Assembly: GCA_020637675.1 (NCBI GenBank)
Contig: JACKKD010000001.1
Location: 868,001-932,000 of the forward strand
DNA: 64,000 nt
Reading direction: 5' to 3'
From: Paracoccaceae bacterium
Lineage (GTDB): Bacteria > Pseudomonadota > Alphaproteobacteria > Rhodobacterales > Rhodobacteraceae
Every line of letters begins with the position of its first letter. Positions within the stretch are counted from its first letter, which is position 1. A program made the position numbers and the translations under genes. Under the pieces are notes generated by a model. That model worked only from the letters and a program-made list of their open reading frames with translations, was not told the origin of the DNA and ran no database searches. Below, piece by piece: positions 32,502-41,280 of the stretch.

Positions 32502-33374
32502 ATGCGTCTGGTATTTGCTCTGGTTCTGGTTCTGGGGGTCGCGCTTGCCGGCTTTGCCGTCTACATGGCGCAGGGCTTCATCGCCCAGACCCAGGCCGAA
32601 CGCGACCGTCTTGCGGCCGAACAGGCGAATGCGCCGAAGCTCGTGAACGTTGTCGTTGCCAAGAGGGCGATGAAATACGGCGACCGCTTCACCCGCGACG
32701 ACCTCGAGGTGATCAAGGTCCAAGAAGGCAAGACGCCCACCGGCATCTTCAACGCGGTGGTGGCCCCTCAGGGCGGCGACCCTGCGATCGTGCCGGTGTT
32801 CTGGGAAGGCGAAACCCGCCCCCGCGCCGCGCTGCGGAGCTATGAGCCGTTCGAACCGGTCCTTCTCGCAAAGATCACCGAACCCGGTATCGATGCCGGG
32901 ATCAACGCCAATCTGTCCGCCGGGATGCGCGCCTTCGCCATCAACGTGGACGTGACCTCGGGCGTGTCGGGCTTCCTGCGACCGGGAGACCGGGTCGACG
33001 TATACTGGTCCGGCGCCGTCAATGGCCAGGACGTGGCGAAGCTCATCGACTCGGCCGTGCGCCTCATCGCGATCAACCAGAGTGCGGACGCCGACCGCAG
33101 CGAGGAAACGATGATCGCCCGCACCGTCACCGTCGAGGCCACGCCGGAGCAGGTCGCGGCGCTCGCGCTCGCCCAGCAGACCGGCCGGCTGACCCTCTCG
33201 CTCGTGGGCACCGGAGACGAGCAGAAGGTGGGCGCCATCGAGATCAACCGCAACACGCTTCTCGGCATCGTCGAGGAAGCCCCGGTCCAGGAGGTGGCGG
33301 CGCCGAAGGTCTGCACCATCCGCACCAACAAGGGTGGTGAAATCGTAGAGACCGTGATTCCCTGCACCAACTGA
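32502..33374 (+). CDS. cpaB: Flp pilus assembly protein CpaB/RcpC
   Basis: A 290-residue periplasmic protein of the Tad secretion system that acts beside the secretin. It has an N-terminal membrane anchor or signal (LVFALVLVLGVALAGFAVYM), a SAF/beta-clip domain (LVNVVVAKRAMKYGDRFTRD) and the RcpC domain (MRAFAINVDVTSGVSGFLRP, GDRVDVYW). GAAAGGAAGG precedes the ATG. Its upstream gap of 231 bases, with a terminator behind flp4, suggests its own promoter; TTGACC near 32396 and TAAGAT near 32421 are weak candidates. Confidence 0.94.
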   Translation: MRLVFALVLVLGVALAGFAVYMAQGFIAQTQAERDRLAAEQANAPKLVNVVVAKRAMKYGDRFTRDDLEVIKVQEGKTPTGIFNAVVAPQGGDPAIVPVFWEGETRPRAALRSYEPFEPVLLAKITEPGIDAGINANLSAGMRAFAINVDVTSGVSGFLRPGDRVDVYWSGAVNGQDVAKLIDSAVRLIAINQSADADRSEETMIARTVTVEATPEQVAALALAQQTGRLTLSLVGTGDEQKVGAIEINRNTLLGIVEEAPVQEVAAPKVCTIRTNKGGEIVETVIPCTN

Positions 33375-33403
33375 CGCGGGCCGAAAGCCGCCATCCGTTA
33401 TCC

Positions 33404-33433
33404 GCACCGGCCACAACATCAAGTGGCCGGTGC
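33404..33433 (+). terminator. Hairpin between cpaB and cpaC
   Basis: GCACCGGCCAC and GTGGCCGGTGC form a perfect 11-bp stem with an eight-base loop, 29 bases after cpaB. Only a short T-containing tail (TGTCATTT) follows, so it may terminate partly. Confidence 0.65.
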
Positions 33434-33469
33434 TGTCATTTCGCACCACAGATTCCCTTGTGTTGCCGG

Positions 33470-33478
33470 TTATCCACA
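33470..33478 (+). promoter_or_regulatory. Perfect DnaA box upstream of cpaC
   Basis: TTATCCACA, the exact consensus 9-mer, lies 137 bases before the cpaC start. The palindrome CAACCGGTTG follows at 33493-33502. Binding by DnaA is not shown. Confidence 0.45.
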
Positions 33479-33614
33479 TAAGAACCCTGCGGCAACCGGT
33501 TGATTCTTGCAAAAAAAGCCCGCGTCCCGCATTCTGGCAGCAATATGGGCATCCAAGACCCGATCAACGGGCGCGAAGACCCATCCCAGAGGCGTGATCG
33601 GAGAGGCAGGTCAC

Positions 33615-35027
33615 ATGAGCATGAAAAGAACCCTTGCGGCGGGAATGCTGGGCGTTTCGCTCTGCACCGTCGCCGTCCCGGCCGCCCAAGCGGAAACCCT
33701 CAAGATCGTGAACGGATCGGCCACGAGCGCGCTGACGGTCCCGATGAACCGGGCGGTCGTCGTCGAATCCGACCAACCCTTCGCCGAGTTGTCGATCGCC
33801 AACCCAGGCATCGCCGACATCTCGACGCTGTCGGACCGGTCGATCTACGTCCTCGGCAAGGCGCCGGGGCGCACCACCCTTACGCTTCTTGCGCCGGACG
33901 GAAAGCTCATCACCAACGTCGACGTTCAGGTCTCGCTCGACGTGGCGGAGTTCAAGGAACGGCTGCAACAAATTCTACCCGGTGAAAACATCGAGGTCAG
34001 GACCGCGAACGACGGCATCGTGCTTTCGGGGGTCGTGTCCTCGACCGCGAAGCTCGATCGGGCACTCGACCTCGCCAAGCGCTATGCGCCCGACCGGGTG
34101 TCGAACCTGATGGTCGTCGGCGGCACCCAGCAGGTCATGCTGAAGGTCCGCTTCGCGGAGATGCAGCGTTCGGTCACCAAGCGACTGCAAACGAGTCTCG
34201 GCATACGCACCCCCGACCCGACACGGTCGGTCAACGTCGAGGCCGGCACGGGTGCAAACCTGAACGGCGCTGTCAGCGTCGCCGGCGGTGGCGGCTTCAC
34301 GACGGCCCAGACCGGCGGCTTCGGCATCGGCTTCACGGGCGGAAGCGTCCAGTTCGGCATCCTGCTGGAAGCGCTCGAACAGAAAGGCCTTGTCAGAACC
34401 CTGTCGGAGCCGAACCTGACCGCGCTTTCGGGACAGGAGGCGGCATTCCTCGCCGGCGGCGAATATCCGATCCCTGTCGCCAGCGAGAACAACACCGTGA
34501 CCGTCGAATACAAGCCGTTCGGCGTGGAACTCACGTTCAAGCCGGTCGTCGTGGATGATGACATCATCAACCTTTCGATCAACGCAGCCGTTTCGAGCAT
34601 CGACACGACGATCCAGACGAGTGTCGGGACCGGTATCACCCTGAACGCCTTCAAGCGCCGCGAGGCGCAGACCACGGTCGAAATGCGCGACGGCGAGAGC
34701 TTCGCCATCGCGGGGCTCCTGCAGGACGACTTCACGGATTCGAACGGCCAGATCCCCTGGCTTGGCGACGTTCCGGTGCTCGGCGCGCTCTTTCGCAGCG
34801 CCGACTTCCAGCGCAACCAGTCCGAGCTCGTGATCATCATCACGCCGCACCTCGTGTCACCCACCCGGGGCGAGGCGCTGGCGCTGCCGACCGACCGCGT
34901 GAAGGCGCCCACCGAAGCCGAGCTCTTCCTCTTCGGCAAGACGGCCTCGACCGGGAAGTCGAAGGGCGCCATCGGCGAAGTGTCGAAGCAGGACTACAGC
35001 GGCTCCTATGGCTATGTGATGGAGTGA
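33615..35027 (+). CDS. cpaC: Flp pilus outer-membrane secretin CpaC/RcpA
   Basis: A 470-residue secretin that forms the outer-membrane channel of the Tad pilus. A signal peptide (LAAGMLGVSLCTVAVPAAQA) is followed by the pilus-assembly N-domain (VPMNRAVVVESDQPFAELSI), a BON-type domain (IEVRTANDGIVLSG) and the secretin domain (LVRTLSEPNLTALSGQEAAF, PFGVELTFKPVV, ELVIIITPHLVSP). I chose ATG 33615 with GGCAGG upstream; the frame opens earlier without support. It forms a pair with the OmpA-like gene four bases later. Confidence 0.95.
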   Translation: MSMKRTLAAGMLGVSLCTVAVPAAQAETLKIVNGSATSALTVPMNRAVVVESDQPFAELSIANPGIADISTLSDRSIYVLGKAPGRTTLTLLAPDGKLITNVDVQVSLDVAEFKERLQQILPGENIEVRTANDGIVLSGVVSSTAKLDRALDLAKRYAPDRVSNLMVVGGTQQVMLKVRFAEMQRSVTKRLQTSLGIRTPDPTRSVNVEAGTGANLNGAVSVAGGGGFTTAQTGGFGIGFTGGSVQFGILLEALEQKGLVRTLSEPNLTALSGQEAAFLAGGEYPIPVASENNTVTVEYKPFGVELTFKPVVVDDDIINLSINAAVSSIDTTIQTSVGTGITLNAFKRREAQTTVEMRDGESFAIAGLLQDDFTDSNGQIPWLGDVPVLGALFRSADFQRNQSELVIIITPHLVSPTRGEALALPTDRVKAPTEAELFLFGKTASTGKSKGAIGEVSKQDYSGSYGYVME

Positions 35028-35031
35028 GACG

Positions 35032-35712
35032 ATGCGAGCCAAGACAAGCCTTCTCCTCCTTTCGGCAAGCCTGACCGCTCTTGCGGCCTGCTCAAAGGAA
35101 ACCAATATCGCCCGCACCTTCTATTCGGAGGCAGGTTCCGAGATCGAGACGCGCGATTTCGGCAACGCGACGATGAACAACACGCTCATCCAGCAGGGCG
35201 AACGGTCCTATGTCATCGACCTGACGCGCCGCTTCGCGGCCGAGGTACCGAATACGGTCAACTTCGCCTTCGACAGCGCGGTTCTGGACGGCGAGGCCCA
35301 GCAGGCGCTGATGCGTCAGGCCGACTGGATCCGGCAATTCCCCGAGGTGCGCTTCCGCGTCTACGGCCATACCGACCTCGTGGGCTCGGACGCCTACAAC
35401 AAGGGGCTGGGCCTGCGCCGAGCCAAGGCCGTCGTCGCCTTCCTGGCAAGCCAGGGCATCAGCCGGTCGCGGCTGGAAGCCGTCGCGTCCTTCGGCGAAA
35501 CGCAGCCGCTCGTCTATGTCCAGACCGAAGAGCGGCGCAACCGCCGCACGGTCACGGAGGTGTCGGGCTTTGTCGCCAAGAACCCGCTGGTCCTCAATGG
35601 CAAGTACGCCGAGATCATCTGGCGCGAGTATGTGACCAGCGCAACCACGGCGCATACGGTGGACTCGGTCCAAGGCACCGCCGGTGCAGGGGGCGCCTCC
35701 ACGGGCGGCTGA
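35032..35712 (+). CDS. OmpA-family lipoprotein in the CpaD position
   Basis: A 226-residue protein with a lipoprotein signal (LTALAAC, Cys20) and a C-terminal OmpA peptidoglycan-binding domain (VNFAFDSAVLDGEAQQALMR, FRVYGHTDLVGSDAYNKGLG, LRRAKAVVAFLASQGI, RRNRRTVTEV). In Caulobacter-type Tad loci a CpaD lipoprotein occupies this slot between cpaC and cpaE. Here an OmpA-like lipoprotein does, as in other Rhodobacteraceae. It probably tethers the secretin to the wall. A strong terminator follows it. Confidence 0.9.
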   Translation: MRAKTSLLLLSASLTALAACSKETNIARTFYSEAGSEIETRDFGNATMNNTLIQQGERSYVIDLTRRFAAEVPNTVNFAFDSAVLDGEAQQALMRQADWIRQFPEVRFRVYGHTDLVGSDAYNKGLGLRRAKAVVAFLASQGISRSRLEAVASFGETQPLVYVQTEERRNRRTVTEVSGFVAKNPLVLNGKYAEIIWREYVTSATTAHTVDSVQGTAGAGGASTGG

Positions 35713-35738
35713 CGCGCAAGTATCGCAAATTGTTTCCT

Positions 35739-35780
35739 GCGTTGGGCGGCCATTGGCAACAAAGGCCGCCCAACGCTTTT
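35739..35780 (+). terminator. Strong intrinsic terminator after the OmpA-like gene
   Basis: A perfect 13-bp stem (GCGTTGGGCGGCC / GGCCGCCCAACGC), 12-base loop and TTTT. It splits the Tad locus into separate transcription units. Confidence 0.9.
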
Positions 35781-35977
35781 GATCGTCGCCGGATAACGCA
35801 TAATTTCGGTATTTCGGCCCCAATATTGCCAAAGTTCTCCGGGATTTTCGCAACCTGGGAGTAATGGCGCGGCCATAAGGTCGTGCCGGGTGATGGACCG
35901 GGACCTGTAGCGACTTGACGACCAAGCACGATGCACAGGACGAGGCCCTCCATCCGCGTAATGAAGGACGTGTGGGA

Positions 35978-37228
35978 ATGAGCAGCGTAGCCGCCTTGCA
36001 GCCGGAACCGGCACCGATCGTCGCGTGCACGATTTCGCGCGATGTCAGCAACTTCGACCTTCTGATCGAGGACATGGAAGTCGAGCTTGGCGAAAGCTGG
36101 GGCGATCTTTCGTTCGACGATGCGATCCTCTTCCTCAACCAGCCCGACGCGGACGCGCTCGAGTTTGTCGCCATCGCGGTCGATTCGGAGGACGAAAGCG
36201 ACCTCGCCCGGATTTCCGGGATCATCTCGACCGCAAAGGAAAAGGGCGTGAAGGTCATCCTGATCGCCGAGGAGGTGAGCCCGATCGCGTTGCACCAACT
36301 GCTGCGGCTTGGCGCGGACGATTTCGTGCCCTATCCGCTTCCCGAGAACGCGCTTCATGACGCGATCGAGCGGCTGCACAAGGCGCCCGCGGTCGATCAC
36401 ACCCTGGCCGAAGAACCGGCGGCGCCGGCCTTCAAGCCGAAGGGCGACCGCGACGGCGTCATCCTGGCGGTCCACGGGCTCGCCGGCGGCACGGGCGCCA
36501 CGACCTTCGCGGTGAACCTCGCTTGGGAACTGGCAACGATCCAGAAGGCGAACGGACCGCGGGTCTGCCTGCTGGATTTCAACTTCCAGTATGGCTCGGT
36601 CTCGACCTATCTCGACCTGCCGCGCCGCGAGGCCGTCTACGAGATGCTGTCCGACACCGCCTCGGTGGACAACGTGAGCTTCCTGCAGGCGCTTCTCAAC
36701 TACAACGAGAAGATGCACGTCATGACGGCGCCGACCGAGATGCTGCCGCTCGACATCGTCACGTCTGAGGACATCAACCGCGTGCTCAACGTGGCGCGGG
36801 CGAATTTCGACTTCGTCGTGGTCGACATGCCCTCGACGGTCGTGCAGTGGACCGAGGCCGTGCTGAACCAGGCCCACATCTACTTCGCGACGATGGAACT
36901 CGACATGCGTTCCGCGCAGAACGCGCTGAGGATGATCCGCGCGCTGAAGGCGGAAGAGCTTCCCTTCGAGAAGCTGCGCTACGTGCTCAACCGCGCGCCG
37001 AAATTCACCGATCTGTCCGGCAAGGGCCGCGTGAAGCGCCTGGCGGAGAGCCTGGACATCACGATCGAGCTTCAGCTTCCCGATGGAACCAAGCAGGTGA
37101 CGCAGTCGAACGACCACGGCCTGCCGCTGGCCGAAACCGCCGCCAAGAACCCGCTGCGGCGCGAGATCGCGAAGCTGGCGAAATCGATCTACGACCTCAA
37201 CGTGGCCGCCGAAGCCGCGGCCGTCTGA
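35978..37228 (+). CDS. cpaE: Pilus assembly ATPase-like protein CpaE/TadZ
   Basis: A 416-residue localisation protein of the Tad system. The N-terminal part is a receiver-like domain without an evident phosphorylation triad (KVILIAEEVSPIALHQLLRL, GADDFVPYPLPENAL). The C-terminal part is a ParA/MinD-like domain (VICLLDFNFQYG-type strand, FDFVVVDMPSTVVQWTEAVL). The P-loop is degenerate (HGLAGGTGATTFAVN instead of KGGVGKTT), as is common in TadZ. The ATG at 35978 follows GAAGGACG; a TTG 21 codons upstream is less likely. Confidence 0.93.
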   Translation: MSSVAALQPEPAPIVACTISRDVSNFDLLIEDMEVELGESWGDLSFDDAILFLNQPDADALEFVAIAVDSEDESDLARISGIISTAKEKGVKVILIAEEVSPIALHQLLRLGADDFVPYPLPENALHDAIERLHKAPAVDHTLAEEPAAPAFKPKGDRDGVILAVHGLAGGTGATTFAVNLAWELATIQKANGPRVCLLDFNFQYGSVSTYLDLPRREAVYEMLSDTASVDNVSFLQALLNYNEKMHVMTAPTEMLPLDIVTSEDINRVLNVARANFDFVVVDMPSTVVQWTEAVLNQAHIYFATMELDMRSAQNALRMIRALKAEELPFEKLRYVLNRAPKFTDLSGKGRVKRLAESLDITIELQLPDGTKQVTQSNDHGLPLAETAAKNPLRREIAKLAKSIYDLNVAAEAAAV

Positions 37229-37255
37229 CCGCTGCCAGTCGAACCGGAGTAACCC

Positions 37256-38710
37256 ATGTTTTCCCGCTTCAAGAAGCCCGATGGCGCCGGACCGACCACC
37301 GCCGCGCCGGCCGTGCAGACGCCGAAACCCGCCACGGTCGCCGCGCCCGAGGCGCACCGGCCCGTCGTCGCACGGCGCACAGGCCCCATGGCTGCCAATC
37401 CGGCCCAGGCGGTCGCCGCCGACAAGGAGAAGAAGCGCAAGGAGCGGATGGGCGAGCTGAAGGTCGAACTGCACAAGCGGCTGCTCGACAACCTCAACCT
37501 CGGCGCGCTCGAACATGCCTCCGAAACCGAACTCCGGCAGGAGATCGTCTCGATTACCACCGAGGCGCTGGAGGAGATGTCCGTCGTCCTCAACAAGGAC
37601 GAACGCTCCTCTCTCTTCCAGGAGCTCTACCACGAGGTGATGGGCCTCGGTCCGCTGGAGCCCTTGCTGCAGGACGACACCGTGAACGACATCCTCGTGA
37701 ACGGCCCGCAGCAGATCTTCGTCGAGCGTGCCGGGAAGCTCACGCTGACCGACATCACCTTCAAGGACGAACGCCACCTTCTGCGGATCATCGACAAGAT
37801 CGTGTCCGCGGTCGGCCGGCGCGTCGACGAATCGAACCCCTATTGCGACGCCCGCCTTGCCGACGGATCGCGTTTCAACTGCATGGTGCCGCCGATCGCG
37901 GTGGATGGCTCGCTCGTCTCGATCCGGAAATTCAAGAAGGACAAGCTCGGCGTGGACGACCTCGTCCGCTTCGGCGCCTTCACCGAGGAGATGGCGGCCT
38001 ATCTCCAGGCCGCCGTGGCGACCCGTCTCAACATCATCGTCTCGGGCGGTACAGGTTCCGGTAAGACCACCACGCTCAACGCGCTCTCGTCCTTCATCGA
38101 CAACTCCGAACGCATCCTGACGATCGAGGACACGGCGGAACTCCAGCTCCAGCAGGTTCATGTCGGCCGGATGGAAAGCCGCCCCGCGAACGTCGAGGGC
38201 AAGGGCGCCGTCACCCAGCGCGACTGTCTGAGAAACGCGCTCAGGATGCGTCCCGACCGCATCATCGTCGGCGAAACCCGCGGCGAGGAAGTCATCGACA
38301 TGCTCCAGGCCATGAACACCGGCCACGACGGGTCGATGACCACGATCCACGCCAACAGCGCGAGGGATGGTATCAGCCGTCTGGAAAACATGATCGCGAT
38401 GGCGGGGATCGAGATGCCGATCAAGGCCGTGCGCAGCCAGATCGCCTCTGCCGTCAACCTCATCGTGCAGGCCTCGCGCCTGCAGGACGGCTCGCGCCGG
38501 ATGACCTCGATCACCGAGATCACCGGCATGGAAGGCGACGTGATCTCGATGCAGGAAATCTTCCGCTACGAACGGCTCGGCCTTGCCCCCGACGGCAAGA
38601 TCATCGGTCGCTTCACCGCGACGGGCGTCCGTTCGGCCTTTGCCGACCGCTTCCGCGCCTGGGGCTATGACCTTCCGGCGTCGATCTACGAACCCGTGGC
38701 CGCGGAGTAA
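37256..38710 (+). CDS. cpaF: Tad secretion ATPase CpaF/TadA
   Basis: A 484-residue hexameric secretion ATPase that powers Flp pilus assembly, and in some bacteria also retraction. The N-terminal region is low-complexity (Pro/Ala). Then come LYHEVMGLGPLEPLLQDDTV, ILVNGPQQIFVERAGKL, the Walker A GGTGSGKTTTLNALSSFI, the Asp-box ILTIEDTAELQL, the Walker B region MRPDRIIVGETRGEEVIDML and the His box TTIHANSARDG. CCGGAG precedes the ATG. It is followed six bases later by tadB. Confidence 0.96.
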   Translation: MFSRFKKPDGAGPTTAAPAVQTPKPATVAAPEAHRPVVARRTGPMAANPAQAVAADKEKKRKERMGELKVELHKRLLDNLNLGALEHASETELRQEIVSITTEALEEMSVVLNKDERSSLFQELYHEVMGLGPLEPLLQDDTVNDILVNGPQQIFVERAGKLTLTDITFKDERHLLRIIDKIVSAVGRRVDESNPYCDARLADGSRFNCMVPPIAVDGSLVSIRKFKKDKLGVDDLVRFGAFTEEMAAYLQAAVATRLNIIVSGGTGSGKTTTLNALSSFIDNSERILTIEDTAELQLQQVHVGRMESRPANVEGKGAVTQRDCLRNALRMRPDRIIVGETRGEEVIDMLQAMNTGHDGSMTTIHANSARDGISRLENMIAMAGIEMPIKAVRSQIASAVNLIVQASRLQDGSRRMTSITEITGMEGDVISMQEIFRYERLGLAPDGKIIGRFTATGVRSAFADRFRAWGYDLPASIYEPVAAE

Positions 38711-38715
38711 CGCGC

Positions 38716-39684
38716 ATGATCATCAGCCCGACGCCCATCATCTACGGCCTGATCTTCATCGCCGTCCTCCTTCTCGTCGAGGGCATCTACCTCGTCGTCT
38801 TCGGCAAGTCGATTTCGCTCAACTCCAAGGTCAACCGCCGGCTTGATCTCCTGGAAAAGGGCGGACAGCGCGAGAAGGTGCTGGAACAGCTCCGCAAGGA
38901 GGCGAGCCAGCACCTGAAGGCCAAGGGCATCCCGCTCTACTCGATCCTCGCCACCAAGGCGCAGAAGGCGAATATCGCCTTCTCGCCGAAGGCCCTTATG
39001 GGCGTGATGGCGCTCCTCACGGTCGTGGCCTTCCTCGGGCTCAAGATCGGCACCTCGGCTTCGACACCCGTGCAGATCGCCGTCGCCATCGTCATGGGCG
39101 TGGGCGCGGTCTATTTCTGGATCAACCGCAAGGCCAAGAAGCGGATGGATCTTGTCGAGGAGCAGCTCCCCGACGCGGTCGAGCTGATGGTGCGCAGCCT
39201 CCGGGTCGGCCACCCGTTCTCGTCCGCCATCCAGATCGTCGCCAAGGAGGTTCCCGATCCGCTCGGCACCGAGTTCGGGATGATCGCCGACGAAAGCGCC
39301 TACGGCCGCGAAGTCTCCGACTCCCTGAAGGACCTCGCCGAACGGATGGACATGCAGGACCTGCGCTTCCTTGCCGTGGCCGTGACGATCCAGCAGCAAT
39401 CGGGCGGCAACCTTGCCGAGATCCTCGACGGTCTCGCCAAGGTGATCCGTGCCCGCTTCCGGCTTTTCCGCCGCGTCCGCGCGATCACGGCCGAGGCGAA
39501 ATGGTCGGGCATGTTCCTGTCTGCCTTCCCGCTGGTCGTGCTCGCGGTGATCCAGATCCTGAAACCCGACTATTTCGACACGGTAAAGGATACCTCGGCC
39601 TTCGTCCCGGCCGCGCTCATCGTCTTCACTTTCCTCGCCATCAACATCATCTTCATGAAGATGATGGTCAACATCAAGGTCTGA
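38716..39684 (+). CDS. tadB: Tad pilus inner-membrane platform protein TadB
   Basis: A 322-residue GspF-type platform protein. It has an N-terminal helix (IISPTPIIYGLIFIAVLLLV), a central membrane segment pair around residues 90-130 (LLTVVAFLGLKIG), the GspF domain (LPDAVELMVRSLRVGHPFSS, VAVTIQQQSGGNLAEILDGL) and C-terminal helices (LSAFPLVVLAVIQIL, IVFTFLAINIIFMKMMVNIK). It works with TadC and CpaF. It is co-transcribed, with 15 bases to tadC. Confidence 0.95.
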   Translation: MIISPTPIIYGLIFIAVLLLVEGIYLVVFGKSISLNSKVNRRLDLLEKGGQREKVLEQLRKEASQHLKAKGIPLYSILATKAQKANIAFSPKALMGVMALLTVVAFLGLKIGTSASTPVQIAVAIVMGVGAVYFWINRKAKKRMDLVEEQLPDAVELMVRSLRVGHPFSSAIQIVAKEVPDPLGTEFGMIADESAYGREVSDSLKDLAERMDMQDLRFLAVAVTIQQQSGGNLAEILDGLAKVIRARFRLFRRVRAITAEAKWSGMFLSAFPLVVLAVIQILKPDYFDTVKDTSAFVPAALIVFTFLAINIIFMKMMVNIKV

Positions 39685-39699
39685 GGGGGCCTGACCGGA

Positions 39700-40686
39700 A
39701 TGTTGTCCCAGATCAATGACTTCCTGATCGCCCAGATGGGTCCGTTGGGGCCGCTCTTCGCGGTCGGCGTGCTCGGCATCGCGCTCATGGCGATCGCGCT
39801 GCCGACCATGCTCAAGAAGCGCGCCGACCCCTTCTCCAGGTTGCGCGAAACCTCGAAGCCGACCGGGGAGAACCGCGTCCGAACGCTTGAGAAGAAGTCG
39901 CTGCGCGCCGGCCGCGGCAGCGACAAGCTCGACAAGTTCGCGCACTTCCTCGAACCCAAGACCGAGGAGGAGATGAGCACCTCCCGGCTGAAGATGACGC
40001 GCGCGGGTTACCGGTCCAAGACCGCCGTTCGCACCTTCCACGCCGTCCAGTTCATGCTGGGCATTGCCTTCCTCATCATCGGTGTCGTCTATGCCATTGT
40101 CGCCTCGGCCACGGGCGAAATCGCGACGACGACGCTGATCCTCGCGGTCGTCATGCCGGGCGCGATCGGCTACTACCTACCGAAATACTGGATCGAACGG
40201 CGCATTCAGACCCGTCAGGGCGAGATCCAGAACGGTTTTCCCGATGCGCTTGACATGCTTCTCGTCTGCGTGGAGGCCGGCCAGTCGCTCGACCAGGGCA
40301 TCATCCGCGTGTCGAAGGAACTGAAGACCGGGTACCCGGCGCTGGCTGAGGAATTCGAGATCGTCGCCCAGGAGGTCAAGGCCGGCAAGGACAAGACCTC
40401 GGTCCTGCGCGCCTTCTCCGAACGCACGGGCGTGCCCGACATCGCCTCCTTCGTGACGGTGATGATCCAGTCGCAAACCTTCGGCACCTCGATTGCCGAG
40501 GCGCTCAGGATCTATGCCAGCGAGATGCGCGACAAGCGCGTGATGCGGGCCGAAGAGGCCGCGAACAAGCTTCCCACGAAGATGACGCTGGGCACGATGA
40601 TGTTCACGGTGCCGCCGCTCCTCATCATCCTTGTCGGGCCCTCGGTTTACGATATGCTGCAGCTGTTCGCGAACTTCTCTCCCTGA
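39700..40686 (+). CDS. tadC: Tad pilus inner-membrane platform protein TadC
   Basis: A 328-residue paralogue of TadB with the same GspF domain: FPDALDMLLVCVEAGQSLDQ, VTVMIQSQTFGTSIAEALRI. Helices lie near the N-terminus (LFAVGVLGIALMAIALPTM), around residues 112-165, and at the C-terminus (MMFTVPPLLIILVGPSVYDM). It forms the other half of the platform. Five bases separate it from the tadD-like gene. Confidence 0.95.
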   Translation: MLSQINDFLIAQMGPLGPLFAVGVLGIALMAIALPTMLKKRADPFSRLRETSKPTGENRVRTLEKKSLRAGRGSDKLDKFAHFLEPKTEEEMSTSRLKMTRAGYRSKTAVRTFHAVQFMLGIAFLIIGVVYAIVASATGEIATTTLILAVVMPGAIGYYLPKYWIERRIQTRQGEIQNGFPDALDMLLVCVEAGQSLDQGIIRVSKELKTGYPALAEEFEIVAQEVKAGKDKTSVLRAFSERTGVPDIASFVTVMIQSQTFGTSIAEALRIYASEMRDKRVMRAEEAANKLPTKMTLGTMMFTVPPLLIILVGPSVYDMLQLFANFSP

Positions 40687-40690
40687 GGCG

Positions 40691-41254
40691 ATGGCTCTCC
40701 GCGTATCGGCCCTTCTTCTCGCAGCCGGGTTGCTGGCCGCCTGTCAGACAGGCGGCCAGCGCGTCTCTGAAGACTCCCCCTTCCCACCAGCGGGTCCCGT
40801 CAGGGGCGAAGAGTCGGTCGACGGTCTCATCGTCGGGCATCGGCTCATGGCTGCGGGCGAATATGAACTCGCGCTCAAGGCCTACTACCGAGCCGCGGGC
40901 GACCAGGGGATGACGGTCGATGTCCTCTCGGCGCTCGGCTCGGCCAACCTGCACCTCGGCAGGCTCGGCCAGTCCGAGCAACTGCTCCGCCGGGCCGTGA
41001 AGGAGGACGAGACCTTCGTGCCCGCCTGGAACAATCTCGGCGTCGTTCTCATGGAGCAGGGCAAGTATGCCGAAGCCTCCCGCGTCTTCCGGCTGGCCTT
41101 CGCGCTGGACAGTGGCCAAACGGACGCCATCCGCGAAAATCTCCGCCGTGCCCTCGCAAAAATCGAGAGTCCGTCATATGATCCTGTGAATAAGGGTGAA
41201 TTCTCCCTGGTGAGGCGCGGGAACGGGCAATACCTGCTTCTCACCAAACATTGA
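40691..41254 (+). CDS. tadD: TadD-like TPR lipoprotein
   Basis: A 187-residue protein with a lipoprotein signal peptide (LLLAAGLLAACQ, Cys at about position 18) and three TPR units (GHRLMAAGEYELALKAYYRA, VLSALGSANLHLGRLGQSEQ, AWNNLGVVLMEQGKYAEASR). TadD acts as a pilotin or assembly scaffold for the secretin in Tad systems. I chose ATG 40691 because it begins the signal peptide. The next gene is a second TPR lipoprotein. Confidence 0.9.
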   Translation: MALRVSALLLAAGLLAACQTGGQRVSEDSPFPPAGPVRGEESVDGLIVGHRLMAAGEYELALKAYYRAAGDQGMTVDVLSALGSANLHLGRLGQSEQLLRRAVKEDETFVPAWNNLGVVLMEQGKYAEASRVFRLAFALDSGQTDAIRENLRRALAKIESPSYDPVNKGEFSLVRRGNGQYLLLTKH

Positions 41255-41280
41255 GGCAAGAGCAGCAAAGGACGCATCAA

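Noticed and set aside
33470..33478. A replication origin at the DnaA box
   Set aside because: Only a single box was seen, with no cluster, no AT-rich unwinding element and no dnaA, dnaN or parAB genes nearby.
35615..38350. A 911-codon minus-strand open frame opposite cpaE and cpaF
   Set aside because: It crosses a terminator, an intergenic region and two clear Tad genes. Composition is typical of a shadow frame.
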